Shown here piece by piece: positions 45,802 through 55,374 of a stretch of 64,000 nucleotides of DNA. The notes under the pieces are model-generated. The model worked only from the letters and a program-made list of their open reading frames with translations, did no database searches and was not told the origin of the DNA. The translations under genes and the position numbers were made by a program. Source of the stretch: Rhizobium leguminosarum (GTDB lineage Bacteria > Pseudomonadota > Alphaproteobacteria > Rhizobiales > Rhizobiaceae). The stretch is from positions 3,534,001 to 3,598,000 of the forward strand of contig NZ_CP025012.1 in the NCBI RefSeq assembly GCF_002953715.1. Reading direction: 5' to 3'. The stretch's first letter is position 1, and each line of letters opens with the position of its first letter.

Positions 45802-47562
45802 ATGACCTCCAGCACGATCTTCAGCGGCGTTTCGCCGATACCTCTGGCTGCCGCAGCCCCTGGCGGGAATTCCCCGCTGACCTTGCGGGATATGCTCTTC
45901 TTTCTCAGAATGCGCTGGCTGTGGGTTCTGGCGACAACTTTTGCCTTCCTCGCAATGGCCGGGGCCTACGTGCTGACCGCCGAGCCGACTTTCGTTGCCA
46001 GCACGCAACTTGTGATCGTCCCCCAGGTGAGCGGCTCTGAAGCGCAGAGGGCTTTCGCGGAAGACGCGTTCATAGAGGGACAGCTGGAGATTGCCAGATC
46101 CAGCGATGTCGTCGGTGGAACGGTAAGGGCACTTGGTCTCGATACCGATCCCGACTTTGTCGATCAGACGCCTTCGCTGCAGGATAGGGCAAAGAACTGG
46201 TTGATGGGGATTTCTTCTGAACCGGATACGGAATCGCAGCAAGCAGCAGGCACAGGGCCGCGTGAAGCACAACCGCACGCGGAGGACGAGCGGATCCAGG
46301 ATCGGGCGATCGCCACGCTGCTGAACATGATAGGAATACGCCGGGTCGGGAGTTCGACGATCATCGAGATCTCGGCTGCTGCGTCGACCCCTCAAAGGGC
46401 CGTCGACATCGCCGATATGCTCGCTAGGCAATATATCCAGAAGAATATCGCGATGAAGGCCAGTGCTTCCCGGCAATATAGCGAATGGCTGGAAAGATTC
46501 GTAAGCGAGCAGCAGCGTGGACTGGCCGAGGCCGCCAGCGCCCTGGCCAGCTTCACCAGCAACCCGCGCGATCAGTTCAAGCTTGCGGAGCTGCAGAGTG
46601 CAACGGATGCCCGCCGCAGCCTCTATGAAAATACCTTGAACCAGCTGACGGAAGCCCGGCAGCGCATCACCTACCCGGTGTCCGATGCCACGATCGTCTC
46701 GCGGGCCACGCTGCCTCTTTCGAAGGCCAGACCGCGCAGCACGCTCATCATCGCCTTTGCGGCGGCGGTTGGTCTTGGCGTCGGCTTGGCACTCGCCATG
46801 ATAAGGCACGTCGGCGATCGCCGGATCGTCCGCCCCCATCAGATCGCGGAAGCCAGTGGACTGCCCTTTGTCACTTTGCTGGGGACATCGAGGAGGACCC
46901 ACATTGGTCACCCTGCGCGTTTTCTCCCCGCCGGTACCGGTAACAGCAGCACAGCCGCCTATCCTGTTATTCCGGGCATGGCGGAACTGAGCGCGACGGT
47001 TGTCGGCCTTCGACGCAAACGCCGGGTCGTCATTGGAATCGTCGCCGTTGATCCCGGCAGCGGAGCCTCGACCATTGCACGCGAACTTGCAGTGCTGTCG
47101 TCGATATCAGGGGCTCACACGCTGCTGATCGATGCGGCTGCGCAGAAGTCGTCACTCAGCAATTCGATCGCGCCCCATAGTTCCACAGGCCTCGTCGATG
47201 TTCTCGACAATGGCGAACTGATCCAGACGGCGGCATTGCCCCTCACCTCGACACTGAAATTCCTTCCCCTCGGCAAGATCGAAGTCGTGACGCCGGCCAT
47301 TCGCCTCAGTTCCCGCCGTACGCAGTTGAGCTTCGCCGACCTGAAAAAGGAGTTCGACGCCATATTCATCGACATCTCCGCATTCTCTGCTTCGCCGGAT
47401 GCCAATGCGATCGCGCCGGAACTGGACGGTGTCCTCGTGGTCACCTCGCACGGACGCACCTCGATTGACGATACCATGCGCGTCATCGACACCCTGCGGA
47501 ATGTCGGCGCGGAGATCCTCGGCGCAGTCATCAACCATGCACCGGAAAGAATGCACTCATGA
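45802..47562 (+). CDS. Polysaccharide co-polymerase (ExoP/GumC-type) with degenerate BY-kinase-like domain
   Basis: A 586-residue protein. A Wzz-like N-terminal part has a first membrane segment (about 37-58), a periplasmic coiled-coil domain (EWLERFVSEQQRGLAEAASALASF), and a proline-preceded second membrane segment (SKARPRSTLIIAFAAAVGLGVG). A cytoplasmic P-loop domain follows. Its Walker A reads DPGSGAST (about 417-424): the family's GxGKST lysine is alanine. The Walker A' aspartate (LLIDAA) and Walker B (AIFIDIS) survive, but there is no C-terminal tyrosine cluster. It probably controls chain length without tyrosine-kinase activity. It overlaps the next gene by four bases. Confidence 0.87.
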   Translation: MTSSTIFSGVSPIPLAAAAPGGNSPLTLRDMLFFLRMRWLWVLATTFAFLAMAGAYVLTAEPTFVASTQLVIVPQVSGSEAQRAFAEDAFIEGQLEIARSSDVVGGTVRALGLDTDPDFVDQTPSLQDRAKNWLMGISSEPDTESQQAAGTGPREAQPHAEDERIQDRAIATLLNMIGIRRVGSSTIIEISAAASTPQRAVDIADMLARQYIQKNIAMKASASRQYSEWLERFVSEQQRGLAEAASALASFTSNPRDQFKLAELQSATDARRSLYENTLNQLTEARQRITYPVSDATIVSRATLPLSKARPRSTLIIAFAAAVGLGVGLALAMIRHVGDRRIVRPHQIAEASGLPFVTLLGTSRRTHIGHPARFLPAGTGNSSTAAYPVIPGMAELSATVVGLRRKRRVVIGIVAVDPGSGASTIARELAVLSSISGAHTLLIDAAAQKSSLSNSIAPHSSTGLVDVLDNGELIQTAALPLTSTLKFLPLGKIEVVTPAIRLSSRRTQLSFADLKKEFDAIFIDISAFSASPDANAIAPELDGVLVVTSHGRTSIDDTMRVIDTLRNVGAEILGAVINHAPERMHS

Positions 47563-48581
47563 CCTCGCCTTCGGCAGAAGCAACCAGACAGGACGGCCCG
47601 ATCAGGCCGGCGCCTGTTCCTTGCGGCGCTGAAGCCATGGCTGAGCGCGCGAAGCGCCCGTTGCGAATGGCCGTGGGGATTGCTTCGGCAGGCCGCCCCT
47701 CGATACTGCGGGAGACGGTCGATTATCTCACCACCCTGCCGGACCAGCCGGAGCGGCTGATCGTCTGCGTGCCCGCGATCGACGACGCCGCCGGGCTCGC
47801 CGACCGCCTTGATGTGGAAGTCATCGTCGGCAGCCGCGGCCTGACCTCTCAGCGCAACAGGATCATCCAGGCCGCCGCCGCCGATACGGATGTTCTGATC
47901 TTCCTGGATGACGACTTCATTCCCGCCGCGACCTTCCTGTCGCGGATGGCGGCTGTCTTTGCGGCAAACCCCGACGTGGCGATCGCCACCGGTGAAGTTC
48001 TGGCCGATGGCATCCTCGACGGTGGCCTCAGCATGTCAAACGCCCTGCAGGTTCTTGAAACTACGGCCGAAGGGGCCGAGCAGGTGACGGAAATCTATAA
48101 CGCCTATGGATGCAACATGGCGGTTCGCCTTTCACCCATTCTCGAGCACGCGCTGGCCTTTGATGAGCACCTACCGCTCTACGGCTGGCTCGAGGACGTC
48201 GATTTCAGCCGGTCCATCGCCCGCTACGGCAGGTCCGTACGGGTCGAAGGCGCCCGTGGGGTGCATCTCGGCGTCAGATCCGGGCGCCAGCCCGGTCGGA
48301 GACTCGGCTATTCGCAGGTTGCCAATCCTGTCTACTTGATCCGGAAGGGCACGATGTCGAAGGGCCGCGCCATTGCACAGATCGGCCGTAACATCCTGGC
48401 GAATACGCAAGGCCTATTATTCAATGATCGCTTGATCGACCGCTGGGGACGTTTGAACGGCAATTTGTTGGCGCTGTCCGATCTTCTTGTCGGACGCGCC
48501 TCTCCGTCCCGCATTCTCGAATTCGGCAATCCCTTGCCGCGCGAGATGCCTTCGCCGTCGATCGCAACGAAACGGAGATAG
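47559..48581 (+). CDS. Glycosyltransferase family 2
   Basis: The 340-residue protein has GT-A features: AVGIASAGRPSILRETVDYL near the N-terminus, FLDDDF (D117-D119, metal and nucleotide binding) and YGWLEDVDFSRSIARYG (the catalytic ED). The first 30 residues are low-complexity. It lacks large membrane segments, so it acts on the cytoplasmic face on the lipid-linked oligosaccharide. It overlaps the co-polymerase gene (ATGA) and precedes the export gene by six bases. Confidence 0.88.
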   Translation: MTSPSAEATRQDGPIRPAPVPCGAEAMAERAKRPLRMAVGIASAGRPSILRETVDYLTTLPDQPERLIVCVPAIDDAAGLADRLDVEVIVGSRGLTSQRNRIIQAAAADTDVLIFLDDDFIPAATFLSRMAAVFAANPDVAIATGEVLADGILDGGLSMSNALQVLETTAEGAEQVTEIYNAYGCNMAVRLSPILEHALAFDEHLPLYGWLEDVDFSRSIARYGRSVRVEGARGVHLGVRSGRQPGRRLGYSQVANPVYLIRKGTMSKGRAIAQIGRNILANTQGLLFNDRLIDRWGRLNGNLLALSDLLVGRASPSRILEFGNPLPREMPSPSIATKRR

Positions 48582-48587
48582 CAGACA

Positions 48588-49973
48588 ATGCAGCGCACAT
48601 CCTTGTCCGATCGCCTCATCTCCGCCGCCCTTGCCTTGCTGGTATTTTCCTGCGTGACCGGCTGGAGCGTCGCCCATGCGGAAAACTATACCCTCGTGCC
48701 GGAAGATCAGGTGAGACTGCGGGTCGTCGAATGGCGATCTTCGGATTCCCGCTATGCCAGCTGGGAAGCACTTGGCGGGACATATACAGTCGATGATGCC
48801 GGCAATCTGGCAATCCCGATCGCCGGCCAGGTGCAGGCGATCGGGAAGACGACGGAACAGGTTTCCGATGCGATCGCCACTGCGCTCGCCGAAAAGGCGG
48901 AACTGCCGGGAAAGCCATTCATCGCCTTGGAAATTGCCCAGCATGCGCCGATCTTCGTAACCGGGACCGTGCAGACCCCCGGGCGTTATGCTTTTGAGGC
49001 CGATATGACGGTCATGAAGGCCGTCAGCATCGCCGGCGGCTTCCTTCGCGAGCGCGAGGAGAATACCGTCTTCGAGCGCGACCGGATCCAGGCTGCCGGG
49101 GCCTATCGAACGGCCATTCTCAACCGGCGCGATCTTCTGATGCGTCAGGCACGGTTGCGAGCCGAGATCGCCGGCGAACAGAGTTTCGAGATCCCTGCCG
49201 AGCTCGCCGGAACGCCCGATGTAGACAAGCTGAAGGCGCAGGAATTGAACCTGATGCGGCTGCGACGTGTCGATATCGAAAGCCAGATCGATGCGGCGAG
49301 CGACCTCACCCGTCTCTACGGCCAGCAGGTCCAGTCGCTCGAGGCCAAGATCAATTCGCAAAAGCGGCAGATCGAGCTCGCGCAAAAGGAACTGGATAAT
49401 GTCAACAGCCTGGTGAGCAAGGGCCTGGTCAGCAATTCCCGTCAGGTCTCGGTCGACCGTGGGGTCGCGGATGCACAAGGCACCCTGATCGATCTCGAAG
49501 TCGCCCTGACCACCGCTCGCCAGGGGCTCAGCGAAGCCGATCGTTCAAAGATCAATATCGTCAACCGGCAGAACAGTGAAAACCAGGAACTGCTGAACCA
49601 GGTCAATCTCGCGATCGGCAGGGCGGCAATCGACATCCAGGTGGCCCAGCTTCTCGGCGAGCAGGCTGGCTACAGCGCGCAGCTCGCCCAGATGAATACG
49701 GAAACGCCGGGTCTTGGCAGAGCGCAAAAGAACTACAGGATCGTGCGTCGCAACGAAGACGGGACTTATCGCAACATCGAGGCGGACGAGACGACCACCT
49801 TGCGGCCGCATGATGTCGTCGAAATCGGCATCGATACGGACCTTCAGACGCCGTCGCCTCCGCTGCAGTTGCAGTCCGCGCCGCAGCAGCAAAGCTCGAC
49901 CGTCCCGCTGTCGAATGTGGCAGGCGATAATCAGGCGGCTCCCGGCTGGATATCCCAGACGGGATCGAATTAG
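48588..49973 (+). CDS. Outer-membrane polysaccharide export protein (OPX; ExoF/Wza-like)
   Basis: The 461-residue protein has a signal peptide (about 1-31, ending SVAHA). The poly_export domain (YTLVPEDQVRLRVVEWRS ... GGTYTVDDAGNLAIPIAGQVQAIG) and an SLBB-type segment (PIFVTGTVQTPGRYAFEADMTVMKAVSIAGG) precede a long coiled coil (about 190-340). There is no lipobox cysteine at the signal-peptide cut, as in ExoF. It forms the periplasmic/outer-membrane conduit with the co-polymerase. GGAG lies upstream of the ATG. Confidence 0.9.
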   Translation: MQRTSLSDRLISAALALLVFSCVTGWSVAHAENYTLVPEDQVRLRVVEWRSSDSRYASWEALGGTYTVDDAGNLAIPIAGQVQAIGKTTEQVSDAIATALAEKAELPGKPFIALEIAQHAPIFVTGTVQTPGRYAFEADMTVMKAVSIAGGFLREREENTVFERDRIQAAGAYRTAILNRRDLLMRQARLRAEIAGEQSFEIPAELAGTPDVDKLKAQELNLMRLRRVDIESQIDAASDLTRLYGQQVQSLEAKINSQKRQIELAQKELDNVNSLVSKGLVSNSRQVSVDRGVADAQGTLIDLEVALTTARQGLSEADRSKINIVNRQNSENQELLNQVNLAIGRAAIDIQVAQLLGEQAGYSAQLAQMNTETPGLGRAQKNYRIVRRNEDGTYRNIEADETTTLRPHDVVEIGIDTDLQTPSPPLQLQSAPQQQSSTVPLSNVAGDNQAAPGWISQTGSN

Positions 49974-50098
49974 GGGGCGGTTGTGACCATCGACGACAGC
50001 TGGCGACTTCCGCCTCAAGCATCGCGCCGAAAGGCGGATGCCGGTCTTCGGCAAAACCGATGCCTCCGCCGCTCGCCGTCCGGATCGGGATCTGAAGC

Positions 50099-51568
50099 AT
50101 GTCGATAGAACCGATCGGTTTCATCGTTCTGCTACTTGGCCTGCTCGGCATGGTCAACGGCGCGCGTTTTGCGATCGCGACCCTTTGCCTCTCAACGTTG
50201 CTGGGGGCCGCTGCGGCTCTCCAATTGCCCGCGCTCGGCGGCAGCAGCATCCAGCCAAGCCATCTTCTGGTGCTTTTTCTCGTGGCCGCCGCCCTGCTGC
50301 GCCCGGCTCAAACACAGGCCATGCTGGCCAGCATGGCCTATCCGGGTCCCGGTTTCTGGTTTGCCGCCTACATCCTGTTTTCCGTGGCATCGTCTTTCTT
50401 TTTGCCCCGCATCTTTGCAGGCGCGACCCTCGTCTACTCCTCTGCACGAGACGCTACGGGCATGATGTCGACGGTGGCCGCTCCCTTGTCGCCGGGCTCG
50501 TCCAATCTCAGCCAGTCTGTCTATCTGCTCGGCGACCTCGCCTGCTTTGCCGTCATCTCGGGGCTTGCCAGGCTCGGATATGCCCGTTTCATCGCACTGC
50601 AGTTGATCGTGGCCTCGATCGCATGTTTTGCCCTGGCGTTGATTGATATCGGAACGTTCCTGACCGACCAGTCCTACCTGCTCGATGTCATCAGAAATGC
50701 GAATTATACGATGCATACGGCCGAGACGATCAGTGGCTTCAAACGCATCGTCGGCCCGTTCCCCGAAGCAAGCACTTATGGCGCGGTCGCATTGGCCTAT
50801 TTTTCCTTCACGCTCATGCTTTGGCTGGAGCGCGTCCAAAGCCGTATGGCGGGAGTTGCAACGCTTTTCCTTGGCCCGACGATCGTCCTTTGCACGTCGA
50901 CAACTGCCTATATCGCCGGCATCTTCGTTGTCTGCATGTTCGTGCTGTATTGCTTGAAACGACTGATCGGCGGCCCGGCCACGACCCCGCATGTGACACT
51001 CCTGGTGATCACGCTGTTCTTGATTCCCTGCGGGATCGTCGCGCTAAGCCTTGTCCCCGATGCGTGGGATTCCATCGCCGGCCTGGTGAACACCACCTTG
51101 TCGGACAAGCTTCAATCGCAATCCGGCGAAGAGCGCACTGCCTGGAACACGCTGGCATTGATCGCATTCGTCGATACAGCCACCTTCGGCGCCGGGCTCG
51201 GCACGGTTCGAGCCTCGAGCTTCATCGCTGCATTGCTCTCCAATGTCGGATTGACCGGCACTCTTCTCTTCGCCGCCTTCCTATACAGCCTTGTGAGAGC
51301 CTCCGGCCGGCATATGTCAGGCGATCGGGAGATGCGCGCGATCGGAAACGCTGCGGTTATGGCATCCATCGCGCAGGTCGCCTCGGCGGCGATATCGGGA
51401 AGCGGTACCGATCTCGGCTTGCTGTTCAGCACGACGGCGGGTCTGGCGGCCGGCTGCCTGGCGGCAACCAGTATCTCGCCACGGCGCGCAAAGCGATCGC
51501 TTGCCAACCGAACCCCACTGGAGACATCGACATCTCTGACGAGAGCGCCGATGTTTTCAACACGATGA
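50099..51568 (+). CDS. Wzy/O-antigen-ligase-like polysaccharide polymerase (membrane protein)
   Basis: A 489-residue protein. It has about ten to twelve hydrophobic segments with a large central periplasmic loop (FLTDQSYLLDVIRNANYTMHTAETISGFKRIVGPFPEASTYGAVALAYFSF), the pattern of Wzy/WaaL proteins and of ExoQ. It would polymerise the flipped repeat units. It lies 125 bases after the export gene and ends the rightward operon. The family is variable, so the call rests mostly on topology and context. Confidence 0.75.
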   Translation: MSIEPIGFIVLLLGLLGMVNGARFAIATLCLSTLLGAAAALQLPALGGSSIQPSHLLVLFLVAAALLRPAQTQAMLASMAYPGPGFWFAAYILFSVASSFFLPRIFAGATLVYSSARDATGMMSTVAAPLSPGSSNLSQSVYLLGDLACFAVISGLARLGYARFIALQLIVASIACFALALIDIGTFLTDQSYLLDVIRNANYTMHTAETISGFKRIVGPFPEASTYGAVALAYFSFTLMLWLERVQSRMAGVATLFLGPTIVLCTSTTAYIAGIFVVCMFVLYCLKRLIGGPATTPHVTLLVITLFLIPCGIVALSLVPDAWDSIAGLVNTTLSDKLQSQSGEERTAWNTLALIAFVDTATFGAGLGTVRASSFIAALLSNVGLTGTLLFAAFLYSLVRASGRHMSGDREMRAIGNAAVMASIAQVASAAISGSGTDLGLLFSTTAGLAAGCLAATSISPRRAKRSLANRTPLETSTSLTRAPMFSTR

Positions 51569-51756
51569 GGCCCGCAGTGAAGCTCAGCCATCGCGCGGGA
51601 TGGCGATCTCGTCGAGCCATCGGCGTGTCGGCATTGGATCGACGTCGGCTGGCCGCGCCGCATCTTTCAAGCATCGCCTGTAAAAGCAGCCGGTCGGACG
51701 AATGCGGTCCTGCAAGGTCATCCGCACGAGGATATGCTGCAGGTTCTATGCCAACA

Positions 51757-52059
51757 TTAGCCTTGCGGGCGCTCAGTGGTGGTGGTCGCGACGCTATCTG
51801 CGACGGAATTGTTTTCCCGCAGCCTGGCACTACGCCGCAAAAGCCCCGACAGGAACGCACCTGCCAGATAGGCGATTTCCATGAGCGCGAGGATGGCGAC
51901 ACCGGAGAGCGTGCCCACGATCACCGAAGACCCGTCGGCAAAAGCCACGCTGCCGAAGCCGATTGCCACGAGGAATGCAAAAATCGCGAAAGCCCAGGCG
52001 CGGATGGCAGCCCCGGCAGCGATCGAAATCACGGTTGCCACGAGCGCGGTGATCAGCAT
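51757..52059 (-). CDS. Small membrane protein, ExoX/SyrA-like exopolysaccharide repressor (copy 1)
   Basis: The 100-residue protein has two or three membrane segments (about 3-41 and 48-73) and a charged C-terminal tail. The segment DGSSVIVGTLSGVAILALME and the following IAYLAGAFLSGLLRR resemble rhizobial ExoX/SyrA repressors, which end their membrane part with a GY/AY-F pattern followed by RR. In S. meliloti exoX is adjacent to exoY and limits EPS according to the ExoX:ExoY ratio. A strong AAGGAGG site precedes ATG 52059. A clear paralogue is encoded at 56635. The family call is from pattern memory and moderate. Confidence 0.7.
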   Translation of the reverse strand: MLITALVATVISIAAGAAIRAWAFAIFAFLVAIGFGSVAFADGSSVIVGTLSGVAILALMEIAYLAGAFLSGLLRRSARLRENNSVADSVATTTTERPQG

Positions 52060-52365
52060 GGCAATCCTCCTTCCCTCCGCATTCCGACAAGGATCCCGGC
52101 ACCAATCGTCGTACCGCGAAACAAGATGTCGAAACACAGCCCCGTGACAGGCAAGGCACTCTTCATGGCGAATATCTCAACAATGAAACTCACAAAAGCC
52201 GCCGGCAGCCAGACACCGGTTCAGCTCCACCGGTCTGGACGCCGGCTATATATAACGAACGGGGCCTTCATATGACAGACCCGTCAGCGCAATTCGCAAC
52301 TGTTCCCTCGACTGGAAAGACAATGCCGATTCATTTGTATTGCGGACAATCGGAAGGGTGATGAC
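52060..52365. promoter_or_regulatory. Divergent promoter region between exoX-like copy 1 and the GT8 gene
   Basis: The 306-base gap holds a large imperfect hairpin at 52201-52246: outer GCCGGC / GCCGGC arms and inner CCAGAC-(AC)-CGG pairing with CCGGTCTGG. A TATATATAAC stretch that could serve as a -10 region for the GT8 transcript follows at once. No gene is visible. Confidence 0.5.
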
Positions 52366-53277
52366 ATGAACAAGCAGTGCGTCGTCTACGTCACGGATGT
52401 CGAGTATTCATTTCCGACTATTCTCTCGGCGCTTCAGGCTCGCAAATTCGCAAGCCCCGCGACCGATGTCTGCGTCCTCATGTCGGAACATCTCGATAAT
52501 TTCGAAGAGCTGAAAGCCTTGCTTGCAAGGAGCAGTGTCATACTGATCGATACGACCGAAGCGCTGCAGGACTCGCTCGGCAAGCTCGACAGTTCGCATT
52601 TCCAGGGACGCATCAGCGTCAGCACGATGGCCAAGCTGGTCCTTTGCGAGATCCTGCCTGACAACTATACCCAGATCATCTACCTCGACGGTGATACCCA
52701 GATCGTCAGCGATCTCGGTGCGTTCGAAAGTGCCACTGTGCCCGAGGGCCGGTTTTTCGCGGCGCGCGATTATACGGCGATCCATGACTTCCTCGACACT
52801 GGAAGCAGCAGCCACTATTTCAACGCGGGGGTCCTGAAATTCCATCGCAACGGCTGGATCGGGCAGGAGGCGCTTGAGCTTTTTGCTAAAAATCCCGAGG
52901 CCTGCGAGGGCAAACATGATCAGGGCGCATTGAATTATGTCTGCGGTTCATCGCTCATCCTCGTATCGAACCGCTGGAACTTTCCCAAACAGTTCCTTCA
53001 TCTGGTGAACATGTCCTCCTTGTCGATCGTCCATTATATGGCGCATCCGAAGCCGTGGCATGGAACCTTCTTTCCCTGGACCGATAAGGAAAGCCAGGTC
53101 TACGTCGACCTGCGCAAAGCACATCCGATTTACAACTCGCTGTATCGCGGAATAAGCTTCGACCGTAAGATGCTGTATAAATACAGGTCGATACGGGCAC
53201 GCATCGAACACGCAATTGAGAAAGACGGATCCAATCCTCGGGTCCAGGGCCTGCTGGTTGGCGATTACGCAGTATGA
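52366..53277 (+). CDS. Glycosyltransferase family 8
   Basis: A 303-residue protein. The GT8 DxD is in IIYLDGDTQIVSDL (D108-D110), with ARDYTAIHDFL, YFNAGVLKF, KHDQGALNYVC and HYMAHPKPWH as the conserved retaining-galactosyltransferase segments (LgtC/glycogenin-like). It has no membrane segment. It lies downstream of the main polysaccharide operon, divergent from the ExoX-like gene and upstream of a GT2 gene on the same strand, and probably adds a side-chain sugar. Confidence 0.9.
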   Translation: MNKQCVVYVTDVEYSFPTILSALQARKFASPATDVCVLMSEHLDNFEELKALLARSSVILIDTTEALQDSLGKLDSSHFQGRISVSTMAKLVLCEILPDNYTQIIYLDGDTQIVSDLGAFESATVPEGRFFAARDYTAIHDFLDTGSSSHYFNAGVLKFHRNGWIGQEALELFAKNPEACEGKHDQGALNYVCGSSLILVSNRWNFPKQFLHLVNMSSLSIVHYMAHPKPWHGTFFPWTDKESQVYVDLRKAHPIYNSLYRGISFDRKMLYKYRSIRARIEHAIEKDGSNPRVQGLLVGDYAV

Positions 53278-53369
53278 TGATGTATGGTTGGTCCGACCTG
53301 AATGTCCGCGTGACTGAACTCAGCGTCGCCGGTCGAGCCGTGGATTTGCAGACGGAAGCGCAAGTATTC

Positions 53370-53392
53370 ATCCATTCATTTCAGGAATGGAT
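53370..53392. other. Inverted repeat just before the ribosome site of the GT2 gene
   Basis: ATCCATTC and GAATGGAT are separated by seven bases, ending 17 bases before the ATG at 53410, right next to the AGGA ribosome site. It could be a small mRNA hairpin or a protein-binding dyad. Confidence 0.5.
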
Positions 53393-53409
53393 AATGTTCA
53401 GGACAGAAT

Positions 53410-54432
53410 ATGAGTTATAGGGCTTCCGCCGCCAGTATCTCGCATTACGTGAAAGCCCGCCTGCGCCGGTCGCTCAAGGCTCGGCAGGTTCGCTACGACC
53501 TGCTGCGCAGCGGGCTCAAGCAGGCGCGTCACGTCGTCATCTGCGTCATCCGCGACGAGGGGCACCGGCTGGCATTCTTCCTGCAGTATTATCGCGATCT
53601 CGGTTTCGAACACTTCATCTGCATCGACAACGGCTCGACCGACGGCACGGCCGAGTTGCTGTCCAGCTTCGACGACGTCTCTCTTCTTTCGGCGCATGGG
53701 TCCTACAAGGCAGCGAGATTCGGAAACGACTGGATCAACGAAGTCATCAACCGGCACTGCCGGGAGAAGTGGGTCCTGTATGTCGATGCAGACGAGTTTC
53801 TGGTCTATCCGCATTGCGACACCCGGCCGATCGATCAACTGACCGCCTATATCGAATCCATGGGCGGCCACTCCCTCCGCTCGGTGATGATCGACATGTA
53901 CAGCCCGCATCCCGTTCTCGAGAACATCTGCGAATCCGGTCGCAACCCGCTCGAGGTCTGCAATCTCTTCGACCGATCCGGCTATGTCGCGCATTTCGAC
54001 GAACGCAACTGGACAATATGGATCAAGGGCGGCGTTCGCGGGCGGGTCTATTTCCACGACCGGCTCTGGGACGGCCCCGCGCTTAACAAGATACCTCTCG
54101 TCTATGTCCAGGGTGAACGTCTGTTTCTCAAATCATCGCACCAAGTCTGGCCACTCTCCCTGAATTTGGGCGACATGCGCGGAGCGCTCGGCGTATCCGG
54201 CGCCCTTCTGCATTTCAAGTTCCTGTCGACCTTCGTGCACAAGGTTGCCGATGCGGCACACCTGTCCCAACATACGGAAGAATACACCGTATACTCCTCA
54301 GGCAAGGACATGGATGACTTCGTCCATGACGATACGGGCACCTACCGAAGCTGGAAGGACCTGTCCGATCACGGGCTCATACAGGGTGAAGGGTGGAAAT
54401 ACTGGAGGAATGCTTCCGAGAGCGAAATCTAG
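53410..54432 (+). CDS. Glycosyltransferase family 2-like (Glyco_tranf_2_4 type)
   Basis: The 340-residue protein has HVVICVIRDEGHRLAFFLQYYRDLGFEHFICIDNGSTDGT (GT-A nucleotide fold, D73) and WVLYVDADEF (D126-A-D128, the metal-binding DxD). The C-terminus carries TGTYRSWKDLSDHGLIQGEG, a segment also found as a decayed fragment at 57081-57233. Its TAG stop is the first three bases of a RIME-like element. It follows the GT8 gene by 132 bases. Confidence 0.85.
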   Translation: MSYRASAASISHYVKARLRRSLKARQVRYDLLRSGLKQARHVVICVIRDEGHRLAFFLQYYRDLGFEHFICIDNGSTDGTAELLSSFDDVSLLSAHGSYKAARFGNDWINEVINRHCREKWVLYVDADEFLVYPHCDTRPIDQLTAYIESMGGHSLRSVMIDMYSPHPVLENICESGRNPLEVCNLFDRSGYVAHFDERNWTIWIKGGVRGRVYFHDRLWDGPALNKIPLVYVQGERLFLKSSHQVWPLSLNLGDMRGALGVSGALLHFKFLSTFVHKVADAAHLSQHTEEYTVYSSGKDMDDFVHDDTGTYRSWKDLSDHGLIQGEGWKYWRNASESEI

Positions 54433-54470
54433 AGCATGTCGTGCAAAAATGCGCAGCGGTTTGGGCACAC
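54430..54470 (+). repeat. Partial RIME-like element
   Basis: TAGAGCATGTCGTGCAAAAA then GCGCAGCGGTTTGGGC matches only the first arm of the full element; the rest is gone. Its first bases form the stop codon of the GT2 gene. Confidence 0.65.
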
Positions 54471-54556
54471 CGTCCACCAAGATAAGGGGGTAAAACGCCA
54501 ATCTGGTTTTTCAGCCCTGCTTCGTCCGATTATCAACACTCACAGCCATTCAAACA

Positions 54557-54605
54557 CAGAACCCGCCGGTGGCGGGTTCTGTTGAGGCTTTCTGCTCTTT
54601 CGTTT
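54557..54605. terminator. Strong terminator between the GT2 gene and crp copy 2
   Basis: CAGAACCCGCC pairs perfectly with GGCGGGTTCTG around GGT (54557-54581), followed on the plus strand by a T-rich run ending CTTTCGTTTTT. It serves the rightward GT2 transcript and, lying 3' of the convergent crp copy 2, may also act leftward. Confidence 0.75.
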
Positions 54606-54621
54606 TTATCGCCGCGACGTC

Positions 54622-55374
54622 TCAAGCAAGAGACGCCGCCCCCTCGGCATAAGCCTCCAGCGCCTTCCGATTGAGAATGCGGATCTTGCCCTGTGTCCCG
54701 TCGACCACTTTGCTCTCGCGCAAACGCCGCAGGCATTGGTTGACCTTCTCACGCGACGCCGGCAGCGTCGCGGCCAGGTCATGTTGGGAGATGATCAGCT
54801 CGTCGCCGCTATTCTGCGCATCCATCCCGTACAAGGCAGAAAGACGCAGCAGCGTCCGGGCCAGTCTCTGCCTTAGACTCGATCCGGCATTGGAAATAAT
54901 CCGCAGCTCGAGTTCAGAAACACGCGCCAGTGCCTTCGACAGGATCTTCACCTGAAATTGCGGATCGTTCGCACACCAGTCCCGCAGCAACCGACCGTCG
55001 AAGTAATGCAGTTCGCAGTCCGAGGAGGCTCGATATTCCAGGCTGAGAGACTGCTTGCGCAGCACCTCCAATTCGCCGATCAAGCCACCTTTAGGAATGA
55101 TTTCGACGATGAACTCTCGTCCATCGGCAAGCGGCGTGCTTGCACTCACCATTCCGCGCTGTACGCGGGCGAACATGTCGATGAGGACACCGGCGCTGGC
55201 AATAACCTCACCGCGGCGAAACTTTCGAATACTTGAGCGGCAAAACGGAAACTCGTGATCCAAATCAGCCCGGCCGCCGTAAACAATACCTAAAGGTCCG
55301 CAAGTAACCGCTTCGCCTATTCGCGCCGCGCTTCCTCTAGTCCTGTTGTCTCTGATGCCAATCGCCCCGTCCAT
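54622..55374 (-). CDS. Crp/Fnr-family regulator (copy 2)
   Basis: The 250-residue protein is a close paralogue of the protein at 43772-44509: both share FRRGEVIA-AGVL, GREFIVEIIPK, GLIGELEVLR, LSLEYRA, SELELRIISNA, and the helix-turn-helix DLAATLPASREKVNQCLRRL. It also has Leu where CRP has the cAMP-contacting Arg82. It shows no frameshift or internal stop. GGAG lies eight bases before the ATG, exactly as in copy 1. It is divergent from exoY copy 2, and the gap contains a near-perfect Crp-type dyad. Unlike copy 1, no glycosyltransferase operon follows it; a terminator lies downstream. Confidence 0.92.
   Translation of the reverse strand: MDGAIGIRDNRTRGSAARIGEAVTCGPLGIVYGGRADLDHEFPFCRSSIRKFRRGEVIASAGVLIDMFARVQRGMVSASTPLADGREFIVEIIPKGGLIGELEVLRKQSLSLEYRASSDCELHYFDGRLLRDWCANDPQFQVKILSKALARVSELELRIISNAGSSLRQRLARTLLRLSALYGMDAQNSGDELIISQHDLAATLPASREKVNQCLRRLRESKVVDGTQGKIRILNRKALEAYAEGAASLA

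Noticed and set aside
50821..52275. A 484-codon plus-strand open frame overlapping the polymerase and the ExoX-like gene
   Set aside because: Out of frame with the membrane protein; basic, low-complexity product with no domain.
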